NCBI RefSeq assembly: GCF_001730525.1
Contig: NZ_MDFN01000016.1
Location: 49,968-113,967 of the forward strand
Reading direction: 5' to 3'
DNA: 64,000 nt
DNA from: Arcticibacter eurypsychrophilus
GTDB lineage: Bacteria > Bacteroidota > Bacteroidia > Sphingobacteriales > Sphingobacteriaceae
Made by a program: the position numbers and the translations under genes. The notes under the pieces were generated by a model. That model was not told the origin of the DNA. It did no database searches and saw only the letters and a program-made list of their open reading frames with translations. This document shows positions 43,961 to 52,949 of the stretch, piece by piece; position 1 is the first letter of the stretch; each line of letters begins with the position of its first letter.

Positions 43961-44731
43961 ATGTCAGAACCAGTTCAGAAGAATTCAATACGCATTTTAG
44001 GTCTTATTCCGGCTCGGTATGCGTCAACTCGTTTTCCGGGAAAACCGCTTATTGATATTCATGGAAAAAGTATGATTCAGCGCGTATACGAGCAAGCCCT
44101 GAAATCATCCACTCTAAGTGATGTTGCTGTAGCCACGGATGATGACCGGATTCTAGAACATGTAATGAGTTTTGGTGGCAAGGTGATCATGACTTCATCT
44201 ACCCATCAAAGCGGAACAGACCGATGTGCTGAAGCGGCACAAAAGCTTCCTGGTTTTGATGTAATCATAAATATTCAGGGAGATGAACCGTATATAGACA
44301 GCAGGCAAATAGACCTATTAGGACACTGTTTCGCTGATCCTCAAACGGAGTTAGCCACCTTGGTCAAAATTATTACCTCAACAGAAGAACTCAACAATAT
44401 AAATTCTCCGAAAGTTATTTTAAATAAAAATTTGGAAGCGTTGTATTTTAGTCGTACTCCTATTCCATATTTAAGGGATAAAAACAATGACACCTGGTTA
44501 TCGCATCACACGTATTACAAGCACATTGGGGTATACGGATACCGTTCAGATATCCTTAAAAAGATTACTGCTCTCCCTGTATCTCTCCTTGAAAAAGCGG
44601 AGTCATTGGAGCAGTTACGATGGCTTGAAAATGGGTATAAAATCAAAGTAGCAATTACCGACATTGAAACTAAAGCCATTGACACTCCGGAGGATTTAAT
44701 GAATATCTTAAAGGAAAAAAAAATTCTATAG
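43961..44731 (+). CDS. kdsB: 3-deoxy-manno-octulosonate cytidylyltransferase
   Basis: A 256-aa CMP-Kdo synthetase that activates Kdo for the lipopolysaccharide core. Signatures: IPARYASTRFPGKPL, NIQGDEPYID and SLEQLRWLENGY. I chose the ATG at 43961; a GTG ten codons earlier (43931) is in frame but not conserved. Ends before a good terminator. Complements rfaE1 in lipopolysaccharide core synthesis. Confidence 0.95.
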   Translation: MSEPVQKNSIRILGLIPARYASTRFPGKPLIDIHGKSMIQRVYEQALKSSTLSDVAVATDDDRILEHVMSFGGKVIMTSSTHQSGTDRCAEAAQKLPGFDVIINIQGDEPYIDSRQIDLLGHCFADPQTELATLVKIITSTEELNNINSPKVILNKNLEALYFSRTPIPYLRDKNNDTWLSHHTYYKHIGVYGYRSDILKKITALPVSLLEKAESLEQLRWLENGYKIKVAITDIETKAIDTPEDLMNILKEKKIL

Positions 44732-44784
44732 CTCTTCAAAATAAAGGAATAGATTTTAAACCAAAAGTTAAATCATCGTTATCA

Positions 44785-44824
44785 GAGTCCTGGATGCATA
44801 AAATATTGGGACTCCTTTTTTTAT
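44785..44824 (+). terminator. Intrinsic terminator of the trpS-kdsB operon
   Basis: GAGTCC (44785-44790) pairs with GGACTC (44809-44814), followed by a T-run (44816-44823). It lies 53 bases after the kdsB stop. Confidence 0.6.
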
Positions 44825-44875
44825 AACAGTCCAACAATGTCAGATGATAACTGTTATTTTTTTCTATACTCTACT

Positions 44876-46177
44876 ATGAAAATATATTATCTGGCAATCA
44901 TCTCGGTTTTCCTCTATGCATGCAGTCCCACGGGAACTAATGGATTATTTAAAAAAGCTAGTCCCCATGACCAATATGCATCAAATCTTGAAAGTGCCGG
45001 ACTTCATGAAACTGCTTTAGGAAAGGAATGGCTCAGTGCAGCAGTAAACAGTTTAAATAAACCATTATTTATAGCACTTCCATATAAAGAGACCGGTTAT
45101 TTCCCTGACAATAAGGCGATGGCTACTGCACTTCGATTCGAAGCAAAATTAGGTTCGAAAATTTTAATCTCTTTTACTAAAAAGCCTGTAGCTGGATTTA
45201 CTGTATATATTGATTTATGGGAGCAAAGAGCTAATGAAAAGAAAAAGCTATTGGCTTATGCAGACTCTTCAGGCAACCCTTTTGAGTATGAAATTGATAA
45301 GAAAGCCACTTATGTCATCCGCCTGCAGCCTGAATTATTAAGCGCGGGCGAATATACTTTGACTATTTCTACAGGCCCTTCTCTTGCCTTCCCTGTACGT
45401 GATGGTAAGAGTCAGAGCTTTTGGGGAGCCGTTCGTGACAATGGATCCAGAAGCCATGAAGGAATTGACATATTTGCCCCTTTACGTACTCCTGCGCTAG
45501 CCGCTGCAAATGGAATAATAAGACATGTTGGTCTGAATAACCTGGGTGGAAAGGTTGTTTTTCTGAATCCTGACGCTAAAGATTATAGTCTGTATTATGC
45601 TCATTTAGATGAACAATTGGTTCAGGAGGGGAAAGTGGTGCATCTGGGTGATACGATTGGCTTAATAGGAAATACGGGGAACGCGCGCGGAGGACCCACT
45701 CATTTACATTTCGGTATCTATACCCAAAATGGAGCAGTAGATCCATATCCATTTATTAATCAAACCAATACAAAGCCTGCTTTAATCAAGGGTTCAAATG
45801 ATTATTTAGGAAAGGGAATGCGTACAACCACGAGAACTTTACTTTATAGTGGCCCTTCTAAATCATTTCCTGAATTAGCAAACCTGCCTAAAAACACCTA
45901 CGTAGAGGTATTAGCTGCGAGTTCATCCTGGTACAAGGTTTTACTTCCGGATGGACAGGAAGGATACCTGGGAATAAATAACACAAGATCACTGACTGAA
46001 TCAATGGACAATTATCGTTTATCAGCAGACCATCGTTTGTTAGATAGACCGAGTGATTCCACTGCAAGTAAAAAGCTTCTATTGAGAGGAAATACGGTAC
46101 CTGTCTATGCTAGTTTTGGAGCATATCTGTACGTCAGAGATGAAGATACAGCAGGCTGGATAAAAATAAAGCCGTAA
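44876..46177 (+). CDS. M23 family peptidoglycan hydrolase lipoprotein with SH3-like domain
   Basis: A 433-aa lipoprotein. The signal ends at a lipobox LYAC (about residues 15-18). A beta-rich N-terminal part leads to an M23 LytM domain: SHEGIDIFAPLRTP, YYAHLDEQL and the HLHFGIY zinc motif, so active-site residues are intact. The C-terminal part (about 320-433) resembles SH3 repeats (TRTLLYSGPSKSFP). It probably cleaves peptidoglycan in the periplasm. Start ATG at 44876 directly leads into the signal; an in-frame upstream ATG (44837) precedes it but does not look like a signal. Confidence 0.88.
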   Translation: MKIYYLAIISVFLYACSPTGTNGLFKKASPHDQYASNLESAGLHETALGKEWLSAAVNSLNKPLFIALPYKETGYFPDNKAMATALRFEAKLGSKILISFTKKPVAGFTVYIDLWEQRANEKKKLLAYADSSGNPFEYEIDKKATYVIRLQPELLSAGEYTLTISTGPSLAFPVRDGKSQSFWGAVRDNGSRSHEGIDIFAPLRTPALAAANGIIRHVGLNNLGGKVVFLNPDAKDYSLYYAHLDEQLVQEGKVVHLGDTIGLIGNTGNARGGPTHLHFGIYTQNGAVDPYPFINQTNTKPALIKGSNDYLGKGMRTTTRTLLYSGPSKSFPELANLPKNTYVEVLAASSSWYKVLLPDGQEGYLGINNTRSLTESMDNYRLSADHRLLDRPSDSTASKKLLLRGNTVPVYASFGAYLYVRDEDTAGWIKIKP

Positions 46178-46203
46178 ATAATTTACAGCTTTATTTTTTT
46201 TTC
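46164..46203 (+). terminator. Terminator overlapping the M23 gene stop
   Basis: AAATAAAGC (46164-46172) pairs with GCTTTATTT (46188-46196); an inner GTAAAT/ATTTAC pair closes the loop; T-run follows. The stop codon is inside the stem. Confidence 0.65.
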
Positions 46204-46217
46204 GGTATTGAATTCTA

Positions 46218-46556
46218 TTATAGAATAAGAATCAAAAGAAGAATGATAATAATGATAGCACCTACAGAGAGATAAACACCACCAGCGCCAACAGCGTTAG
46301 CCTGTTTTTTCATTTCCTTAAGTTCCTTTCTCAGCTCTTTGCGGTCTTGTTTAGTCAACTTGGATTTATCCATTGATTTGATCTCTTCCACACGTCGCTG
46401 AATATCTTTTACCTTAGCATCACGCTGTTCTGCAGTCATTGTATTTTCCATTTTAGCTGGATTAATACTTGGATCTGTTGCAGCATTTGCTGATGAAGAA
46501 AACATAGCCAGTGTCATTGCAACTGCTAGAGATAGGGAGTAGACTAACTTTTTCAT
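46218..46556 (-). CDS. Small secreted coiled-coil membrane protein
   Basis: A 112-aa protein: signal peptide (1-25, ending ANAA), a charged helical stretch (about 40-87, rich in Lys and Glu, probably a coiled coil) and a C-terminal hydrophobic segment (about 92-112) made mainly of Ile and Leu that ends with no positive residue. It would span the periplasm with its tail in the membrane. I recognise no named family; similar small proteins are seen across Sphingobacteriaceae. Role unknown. Confidence 0.7.
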   Translation of the reverse strand: MKKLVYSLSLAVAMTLAMFSSSANAATDPSINPAKMENTMTAEQRDAKVKDIQRRVEEIKSMDKSKLTKQDRKELRKELKEMKKQANAVGAGGVYLSVGAIIIIILLLILIL

Positions 46557-46668
46557 ACTATATTGTGTTAATTATGTATATCAGTAACACTCGTTTCCAT
46601 ATAAGTGTTTGTTTTTTATACACATTTAGATCATTTAACATAAATAAAAGGTTTTATTATATTAGGCC

Positions 46669-47508
46669 ATGAATAAAACATTGGTCCTCATCCAGTGCCG
46701 GGATGAATTGGGATTAGTAGCAATTATTTCTAAAGTACTTGTTAATCACCAATTAAACATTACGGCTATGCGTGAATTCGTTGACGAGATAGCCAATCAG
46801 TTCTTTGCCAGAATTGAATGTGATGGTTTATCTTTTGACCAAAATAACTTAAATACAGAATTAAGGTCCGTTTTACCTGAATATTCCGAAGTGATTATTA
46901 ATCCTAAAGCGGAGAAACGTATCGTTATAATGGTGACTAAAGAATACCATTGCCTTGGTGATGCTTTGATTCGAAATTACTTCAGTACGCTCAATGCTAG
47001 CGTTTGCTGTGTCATCGGCAATTATGATACCTTAAGGGAACTGACTAAAAAGTATGAAGTCCCCTTTTATCATGTTTCGCATGAGAATAAAACAAAACTG
47101 GTTTTTGAAGAGGAAATTAAGAAGATAGTTAATGAATATGAGCCTGATTATGTTGTGCTAGCTAAATTTATGCGGATTCTTTCTCCAGAATTTGTATCGC
47201 AATACGAAGGCAGGCTCATTAATATACACCATTCCTTTTTGCCTGCCTTTATTGGAGCGAGTCCTTATCGCAAAGCATTTGAGCGTGGAGTGAAACTAAT
47301 TGGGGCAACGGCGCATTATGTAACCAATGATCTGGATGAGGGACCTATAATTGTTCAGCAAACAATTCCCGTAAATCATACCTTTACCGTTTCCGATATG
47401 GTTATTTCAGGAAAAGAAATAGAAAAATCAGTTTTGAATAAGGCTATGCAGCTTGTCTTTCAAGACCGTGTTTTTAGAAGTGGAAACAAAACAATAATTT
47501 TTGAATAA
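46669..47508 (+). CDS. purU: Formyltetrahydrofolate deformylase
   Basis: A 279-aa enzyme that hydrolyses 10-formyl-THF to THF and formate, supplying formate for purine synthesis. An N-terminal ACT domain (about 1-85, LVLIQCRDELGLVAIISKVL) precedes the formyltransferase domain with INIHHSFLPAF and VTNDLDEGPII, the catalytic His and Asp being present. Full length. It forms a pair with pncB (8-bp gap). Confidence 0.94.
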   Translation: MNKTLVLIQCRDELGLVAIISKVLVNHQLNITAMREFVDEIANQFFARIECDGLSFDQNNLNTELRSVLPEYSEVIINPKAEKRIVIMVTKEYHCLGDALIRNYFSTLNASVCCVIGNYDTLRELTKKYEVPFYHVSHENKTKLVFEEEIKKIVNEYEPDYVVLAKFMRILSPEFVSQYEGRLINIHHSFLPAFIGASPYRKAFERGVKLIGATAHYVTNDLDEGPIIVQQTIPVNHTFTVSDMVISGKEIEKSVLNKAMQLVFQDRVFRSGNKTIIFE

Positions 47509-47516
47509 ACAAACAA

Positions 47517-48698
47517 ATGACTCCTAATTTTCCCTATATAAAATCATTGCTGGATAATGACTTTTACAAGTTCACCATGCAACAAGGGGTAATAAAACTT
47601 TTTCCTCGTTCGATGGCCCGTTACGAATTCATAAATCGTGGGAAACATATATTTCCTGCAGGATTTGCAGATTTACTTAGAAAAGCGATAGACAATTTGG
47701 TTAACCTTTCGCTAAGTCTTGAGGAGAAAGATTATCTGGCAGAAACCTGTCCCTATTTGGAACCCACATATTTGGATTTCTTACAAGGATACACTTACAA
47801 TCCTGCAGAAGTGATCATTGAACAGAATGGAAATGATTTATCCGTAAAAATTGAGGGATACTGGTACCGTACGATATTATGGGAGGTTCCGATAATGGCC
47901 CTTATTTCTGAATTATTTTATTATACGAATGATTCAGAGGCTGCTACCTCTGAAGAGATCATTTCGATCAATAAGGAAAAGATTGAAAAGTATGCTAAAC
48001 TAGGTGTAACGATTGCAGATTTTGGTACCCGCAGGAGGCATTCCTACCTGGTACACCGGATGGTAATTCAAGCGCTCGAGGAATATGGCTCAGGAACCTT
48101 CGTGGGCACAAGTAACGTTCACTTTGCAATGCGTTACAATACAAAACCTATTGGAACCCACGCGCATGAATGGTTTATGTTCCATGCTGCAAAATATGGG
48201 TTTAAGATGTCGAATTCTTTAGGTTTGGAACATTGGACAGCTGTTTATCGTGGCGATCTTGGTATTGCGTTAACAGATACCTACACGACAGATATCTTTT
48301 TTGAACAGTTTGATAAAAAGTTTTCCAAGCTTTTTGACGGAGTGCGTCATGATAGTGGAGATGCCATTGAATTTGCTGAGAAGACCATCAGTCACTATAA
48401 AAAAATGGGTATTGATCCTTTATCCAAAACAATCATTTTCTCTGATGCCTTGAATTATGATAAAGTGGAAAGGATTGCTAATTTTTGTAAAGGTAAAATA
48501 GGGATGTCATTTGGTATAGGTACCGACTTTACCAATGATGTTGGGTTGGTGCCCCTCAATATTGTTATTAAGATGACTGCAGCGCTGCCAGAGAACCAAT
48601 CGTGGATCCCTGTAGTGAAACTATCAGACGAAAAAGGGAAGTATACTGGCGATCCTAAAATGATCAGCCTTTCAAAAGAAATCCTGGGGATTGATTAA
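47517..48698 (+). CDS. pncB: Nicotinate phosphoribosyltransferase
   Basis: A 393-aa enzyme of NAD salvage (Preiss-Handler). It opens with SLLDNDFYKFTMQQGV and has VTIADFGTRRRHS, SNVHFAMRY and GTHAHEWFMF, including the active-site His. It uses nicotinate, PRPP and ATP. Second gene of a pair with purU. No terminator is evident after it; MscS follows after 41 bp on the same strand. Confidence 0.94.
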   Translation: MTPNFPYIKSLLDNDFYKFTMQQGVIKLFPRSMARYEFINRGKHIFPAGFADLLRKAIDNLVNLSLSLEEKDYLAETCPYLEPTYLDFLQGYTYNPAEVIIEQNGNDLSVKIEGYWYRTILWEVPIMALISELFYYTNDSEAATSEEIISINKEKIEKYAKLGVTIADFGTRRRHSYLVHRMVIQALEEYGSGTFVGTSNVHFAMRYNTKPIGTHAHEWFMFHAAKYGFKMSNSLGLEHWTAVYRGDLGIALTDTYTTDIFFEQFDKKFSKLFDGVRHDSGDAIEFAEKTISHYKKMGIDPLSKTIIFSDALNYDKVERIANFCKGKIGMSFGIGTDFTNDVGLVPLNIVIKMTAALPENQSWIPVVKLSDEKGKYTGDPKMISLSKEILGID

Positions 48699-48739
48699 GA
48701 GCTGAAATGAGTTTAATATTACTTGAACGTTAATGTACT

Positions 48740-51091
48740 ATGTTACTTCTTTTAAATTTAAAATACAGCTATAAACTTTGTGCCGGGCATCTTATTCTTC
48801 TGTTTTTTTTAACGACTCAGGCTTTCGGACAAAGGGCTGCATCTTCTTCGACCGACTCCATTCAGCAGATCCCGGATACACTATTAATCCGCATTGAACG
48901 GGCACAATCTACAATCAATCAGATAAATAGCGCTAATGAGGGAAGCTTTCAAACGGGAACAATAATAAAAGATCTGCCCGAAGTACAGCAAAACATAGAA
49001 GAGATCAGGCAGGATATCCTCCATTCAGGGAAACTACCTGATGCCAGAACGTTGCTTAGTTATCAGGTCCTGTTAAAAGATCATCAAATTCTTTTAGGGA
49101 ACTGGAAAAAAACACTGACTAATTACAATGTTACTTTACAAAAGTATTCCTCGCAATTAGTTGTATTCAGTAGTGATTCGCTTTTATCAAACACCACACG
49201 TGATACTACCCAAAAGAGACTTTATGGAACGGAACTAACAAATCTTCGGTTAAGACTTCAAGAATCGGGCCTAACGACCACTGCAAATCTGGATAGTATA
49301 GGTACTCTCCTGGCATCCGTATCCGGCTTATACTTTTCGACAAATGAACTTCAAAGCGTCATTATAGACCGGCTACGTCAATCTGGGAAAACCTCCTTTG
49401 GCAGGGAATCTCCCTATATATGGTCTGCCTCAAAACAATCCGAAAAGGAAAGCTTAAGTACCATGTTATCTGATGCCTGGTCTGGACAAAACAGGGCACT
49501 TCGTTATTTTCTTTCCAGCTCATGGGACAACCGGACACTGCTCCTATTATTAGGTTTAATTTTCTTTGTATGGGTTTACAGAAACTATAAAAAAGCATCA
49601 CAGCCACCGATAAATGAACAACTCTCCGATTTAAGACTTGATTTCATCAATCCGGTACCACTGCTTTCAAGCGTTATATTTTTACTTAACCTCGCTCCCC
49701 TATTTGATCCTGATTCGCCATCACTCTACTTTGAGATCATTGAGTTTTTACTCCTGATCACTTTGACCATATTCTTTAGGAAACACTGGAAAAAGGAACA
49801 GTACTACATCTGGCTTGTGATTGTATTGATCTATATTATCACTGTTTTGACCAATGCGGTAATGAACCAGGGCCTTCTGCTGCGTTTATGGCTCATCGCA
49901 CTTAATATAGTTTCCATTTATTTCGGCTTGCATTTTTATCGGGAAATCAGGAATGTGCTATTATTAAAAAGCTTTATTAAGCCAGTATCCATACTTTACA
50001 TAGGACTTCATATCTTATCAATCGTATTTAATGTATTTGGTAGAATAAGTGTTTCAACCACTTTAAGCCTCACTGCAATTGTTGGCTTAACACAAATCAT
50101 AGCACTTTCAGCATTTGTACAAATCCTAACGGAAGCGACAGATCTTCAAATTAAAATAACATCCTGTTCCAATAGTTTATTTGCCAGGATTAATCTACAG
50201 CGGATCAGATCAACTGTTAAGGAAGGATTAACCGTTATTGCAGTCCTGATTTGGAGTATTGTATTCGTAATCAACCTGAACATCTCAGGAATATTATATG
50301 AGTTCATTTCGGGCGTATTCACGCAAACAAGGACCTTTGGAAGCGTTAAATTCACGATTGGAAACATTTTGCTATTTGGGCTGATCCTTTATCTTGCTAA
50401 CCTGTTCCAGAAATATACAGGTATTCTTTTTGGAGATGAAAATGCCACGTTTGGCAATCAGACCGAGCGTAAGAGCTCTAAGCTCCTGCTTATTAGACTA
50501 GTTATCTTTGTTGTCGGATTTCTATTAGCCATCACAGCTTCCGGCTTTTCGTTGGATAAACTGACGGTAATCATTGGAGCTTTAGGAGTAGGTATTGGTT
50601 TGGGGATGCAGAATATTGTTAACAACTTTGTCTCCGGGATCATATTGATCTTTGAAAAGCCTTTTCAGATTGGTGACTTTATCGAGCTTGCCGATAAAAA
50701 AGGAAGAGTAAAAGATATTGGAATCCGCTCCAGTAAATTATTGACGCCACAGGGCTCTATAATCATTGTACCCAACGGTGATTTACTCTCTGGAAGGTTG
50801 GTTAACTGGACGCTGAGCAATAGTTTTGTTAAAACAGAAATTACCTTTAAGATCGCTTCAGAGTCTAACCTCGAATTAGTTCAAACTATAATCAAGGAAG
50901 AAGCTCAAAAAGCGGAATATACTTTACCTAATAGCACGCCTGAAACATTCTTTAATTCATTTGCTGGCGATACGGTAGAACTTAAGTTAGAGTTGTGGAT
51001 CAACAATATTTATAATGAGAGTAGCTTTAAAAGCAATTTACTTCATGCAATCTATAAACGACTAAAAGAAAACGAGATAAAAATGTTATAA
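48740..51091 (+). CDS. Mechanosensitive ion channel family protein (MscS type)
   Basis: A 783-aa large MscS-type channel. Signal peptide or N-terminal helix (about 10-30), a helical periplasmic domain (about 45-250), eight or so membrane helices (about 260-600), then the MscS pore and beta-domain: GVGIGLGMQNIVNNFVSG and IGDFIELADKKGRVKDIGIR and VPNGDLLSG. Its job is to release solutes in hypo-osmotic shock. The C-terminus ends just after the alpha/beta domain, which is normal. No partner gene. Confidence 0.9.
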   Translation: MLLLLNLKYSYKLCAGHLILLFFLTTQAFGQRAASSSTDSIQQIPDTLLIRIERAQSTINQINSANEGSFQTGTIIKDLPEVQQNIEEIRQDILHSGKLPDARTLLSYQVLLKDHQILLGNWKKTLTNYNVTLQKYSSQLVVFSSDSLLSNTTRDTTQKRLYGTELTNLRLRLQESGLTTTANLDSIGTLLASVSGLYFSTNELQSVIIDRLRQSGKTSFGRESPYIWSASKQSEKESLSTMLSDAWSGQNRALRYFLSSSWDNRTLLLLLGLIFFVWVYRNYKKASQPPINEQLSDLRLDFINPVPLLSSVIFLLNLAPLFDPDSPSLYFEIIEFLLLITLTIFFRKHWKKEQYYIWLVIVLIYIITVLTNAVMNQGLLLRLWLIALNIVSIYFGLHFYREIRNVLLLKSFIKPVSILYIGLHILSIVFNVFGRISVSTTLSLTAIVGLTQIIALSAFVQILTEATDLQIKITSCSNSLFARINLQRIRSTVKEGLTVIAVLIWSIVFVINLNISGILYEFISGVFTQTRTFGSVKFTIGNILLFGLILYLANLFQKYTGILFGDENATFGNQTERKSSKLLLIRLVIFVVGFLLAITASGFSLDKLTVIIGALGVGIGLGMQNIVNNFVSGIILIFEKPFQIGDFIELADKKGRVKDIGIRSSKLLTPQGSIIIVPNGDLLSGRLVNWTLSNSFVKTEITFKIASESNLELVQTIIKEEAQKAEYTLPNSTPETFFNSFAGDTVELKLELWINNIYNESSFKSNLLHAIYKRLKENEIKML

Positions 51092-51150
51092 GACTGTATT
51101 GAACTGGCCAACTGTAATATCTGAGTCTTCTATTGTTTTGTCATTTATTA

Positions 51151-51243
51151 TGTGTGTGTGCGTTTACGAAAGTATTCTTTGGTTGTTATCCAGCTCAAAA
51201 GGCGTCATTGCTTGACCCGATAGAAGCGTTACGGTATGAGTAG
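51151..51243 (+). pseudogene. Decayed C-terminus of an ABC permease (MacB/FtsX type)
   Basis: Reading frame 51151-51243 translates to a fragment ending FFGCYPAQKASLLDPIEALR then YE and a stop. The motif F-x-G-x-Y-P-A-x-K-A-x-x-x-D-P-I-E-A-L-R-Y-E is the near-invariant end of MacB-type permeases. The frame holds no start codon, and the sequence upstream looks unrelated to a permease, so only about 25 codons of the gene survive after the MscS gene. It differs from the end of the intact permease at 35885 (DPVEAIRSK), so it came from another copy. Very strong motif; no frameshift analysis possible upstream. Confidence 0.7.
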
Positions 51244-51321
51244 AGAATTAGAAGGATAAATATTTATTCGTTTTTTTATTTATGCGATACCTAAAGTGTC
51301 ACCCTTTTTATTATTGAGCAT

Positions 51322-51351
51322 AAAAAAGCCCTCTATGCTATATAGAAGGCT
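51322..51351 (-). terminator. Terminator of the tRNA-Ala transcript
   Basis: On the minus strand AGCCTTCTAT pairs with ATAGAGGGCT (51342-51351 and 51327-51336, one mismatch) around a 5-base loop, followed by a T-run. It lies 15 bases 3' to the tRNA. Confidence 0.7.
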
Positions 51352-51366
51352 GATTTATATTTTAAG

Positions 51367-51443
51367 TGGTGGAGAATATCGGAGTCGAACCGATGACCTC
51401 TTGCATGCCATGCAAACGCTCTAGCCAGCTGAGCTAATCCCCC
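51367..51443 (-). tRNA. tRNA-Ala (anticodon GGC)
   Basis: On the minus strand the cloverleaf is complete: acceptor GGGGGAT with ATTCTCC (two G-U pairs), D arm GCTC/GAGC, anticodon stem TTTGC/GCAAG with loop ATGGCAT (anticodon GGC), T arm ATCGG-TTCGACT-CCGAT, and an encoded 3' ACCA. It is single, with its own terminator. Confidence 0.93.
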
Positions 51444-51766
51444 TTATTGCGTTGCAAATATAGAATATTAATGCAGTTCTTCAATAAAATATAAAATACT
51501 AGCAGAAATTCTTTATTACACTCATAGAACAATACAACATCACAGTCTATTTGAGATGAGCAATGAAATTCCACTCAAAAGACAGTCCTACTAACTAAAT
51601 TGACATTTTATTAAACACAACGACCCTTCTTCTTTATTAATATTAAAAATTTAAACACCTCTTATTCATCCTATGATTTAAATTTAAAAAGAACCGCTCA
51701 TAATTAATTATGAAGCGGTTTCTTTTGTTTTAACAAACATTTATACTTAACCAAATATTATCCTGT
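51444..51766. other. Gene-free AT-rich stretch
   Basis: Nothing coding is supported between the tRNA and the glycosidase gene. The only structure seen is the hairpin at 51688-51726, which ends the glycosidase operon. Confidence 0.6.
51688..51726 (-). terminator. Terminator of the PIG-L/GT4/glycosidase operon
   Basis: A near-perfect palindrome: AAAGAACCGCT with AGCGGTTTCTTT, and the inner CATAATT/AATTATG, so the stem is about 18 bp with almost no loop. It lies 40 bases 3' of the glycosidase stop. Confidence 0.7.
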
Positions 51767-52939
51767 TTAATGCGTCCTCATTTCATCAAAAAAAGGCGTT
51801 TCCTCATCTTCCACGCACTTTACAGCATATAAATAAAGCGCAGCAGACCAAGTTTGCCAATCCTGCCCATGTGTAGTTCCATCCTGAGCCTTGTGCCATT
51901 CATTAAAGCCGAATTCAAGATCTTCATTCTGAGAAAGAGTGATTAAATCAGTAAGTATAAACAACTTTTTACGGGCAAGATCAAACCTGCCGGCTGCTAC
52001 TAAAGCACTGATATAGAACCCCTCAATAAATGGCCAGATCCCACCATTATGGTAATCACCAGGTTTATTAAACCCTTCATACCTAGGCATCCAATCCGGA
52101 TCTTCAGGACGGGTAAAAGGAAAAAAATTAGGTGGTAAATCAACAACTAAATCACCACTTTTCTTCATTGCGGCACACTCATCCTCTATCCATGTGATCA
52201 TTTCATTTGCACGTGTAACCGTTGCCAGTCCCGATAAGATCGCAATACTATTTCCCAACAGATCAAAGCTTTCACTATTGTACACCTTATAAGCCCAAAA
52301 TGCAAAATAAGGTTTATGTTTTACTACAAAACCTTCAATCGCATGATGATTTTGCGTACTACTAGAAATAGTAAAACGCTTCATGTCGTGCCTGACCCGG
52401 TCTGCACGATCATGAATCCCAAACATACGCAGATAACTATATACCAGCGTATTTACATATAAGCCATAACCTAACACCCATTGTTCATCTCGCCAGTCGC
52501 TAGTAGGCAATTGCGCAACCAAAAAACGATCCGAAGGACTCTGGTATTCCATCCAGGTCATTGCAAGCTGAACGGCCTCTTCCAAAAAGTCCTGCTCTCC
52601 GGTAGCCTGCCTGAAGATCCCAACAGCCAATAAAAATAAAGGTGTGCTATCACTGGAGCCACGATCTTCACGGTCATGCACCAAAGAGGTAATATGGCCC
52701 TTTTCAGTCTGGTTTTTTGCCAGCACTTTCAACGTTTTGCGCATGCTATCCATCAGTGGTTGACTTCCAGATGTGGCAATACCTAAAATAGAGAGCATCA
52801 AATCCCTGGTATATGGTTCCGGATATCCCCATCCGGCAGTACGTGGCAATCCATGAAAGGGACCATGGGCATTATGCAATAATACTTCAATAGCCGCCTT
52901 TCTTGCTTTTTCTACTTGTGCCCAATCCTGTGTTTTCAT
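51767..52939 (-). CDS. Six-hairpin glycosidase (GH100-like)
   Basis: A 390-aa protein with an (alpha/alpha)6-barrel pattern. Motifs GYPEPYTRDLML, TSDWRDEQWV and QTWSAALYLYA resemble neutral/alkaline invertases (GH100) and relatives; the acid-rich TSDWRDE is near the catalytic Asp of that family. No signal peptide, so the enzyme is cytosolic. It is last in a coupled set with a GT4 transferase and a PIG-L deacetylase (10-bp gap). Likely acts on a sucrose- or glucoside-like sugar; the exact substrate is unknown. Confidence 0.7.
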   Translation of the reverse strand: MKTQDWAQVEKARKAAIEVLLHNAHGPFHGLPRTAGWGYPEPYTRDLMLSILGIATSGSQPLMDSMRKTLKVLAKNQTEKGHITSLVHDREDRGSSDSTPLFLLAVGIFRQATGEQDFLEEAVQLAMTWMEYQSPSDRFLVAQLPTSDWRDEQWVLGYGLYVNTLVYSYLRMFGIHDRADRVRHDMKRFTISSSTQNHHAIEGFVVKHKPYFAFWAYKVYNSESFDLLGNSIAILSGLATVTRANEMITWIEDECAAMKKSGDLVVDLPPNFFPFTRPEDPDWMPRYEGFNKPGDYHNGGIWPFIEGFYISALVAAGRFDLARKKLFILTDLITLSQNEDLEFGFNEWHKAQDGTTHGQDWQTWSAALYLYAVKCVEDEETPFFDEMRTH

Positions 52940-52949
52940 TTTAATTGAA

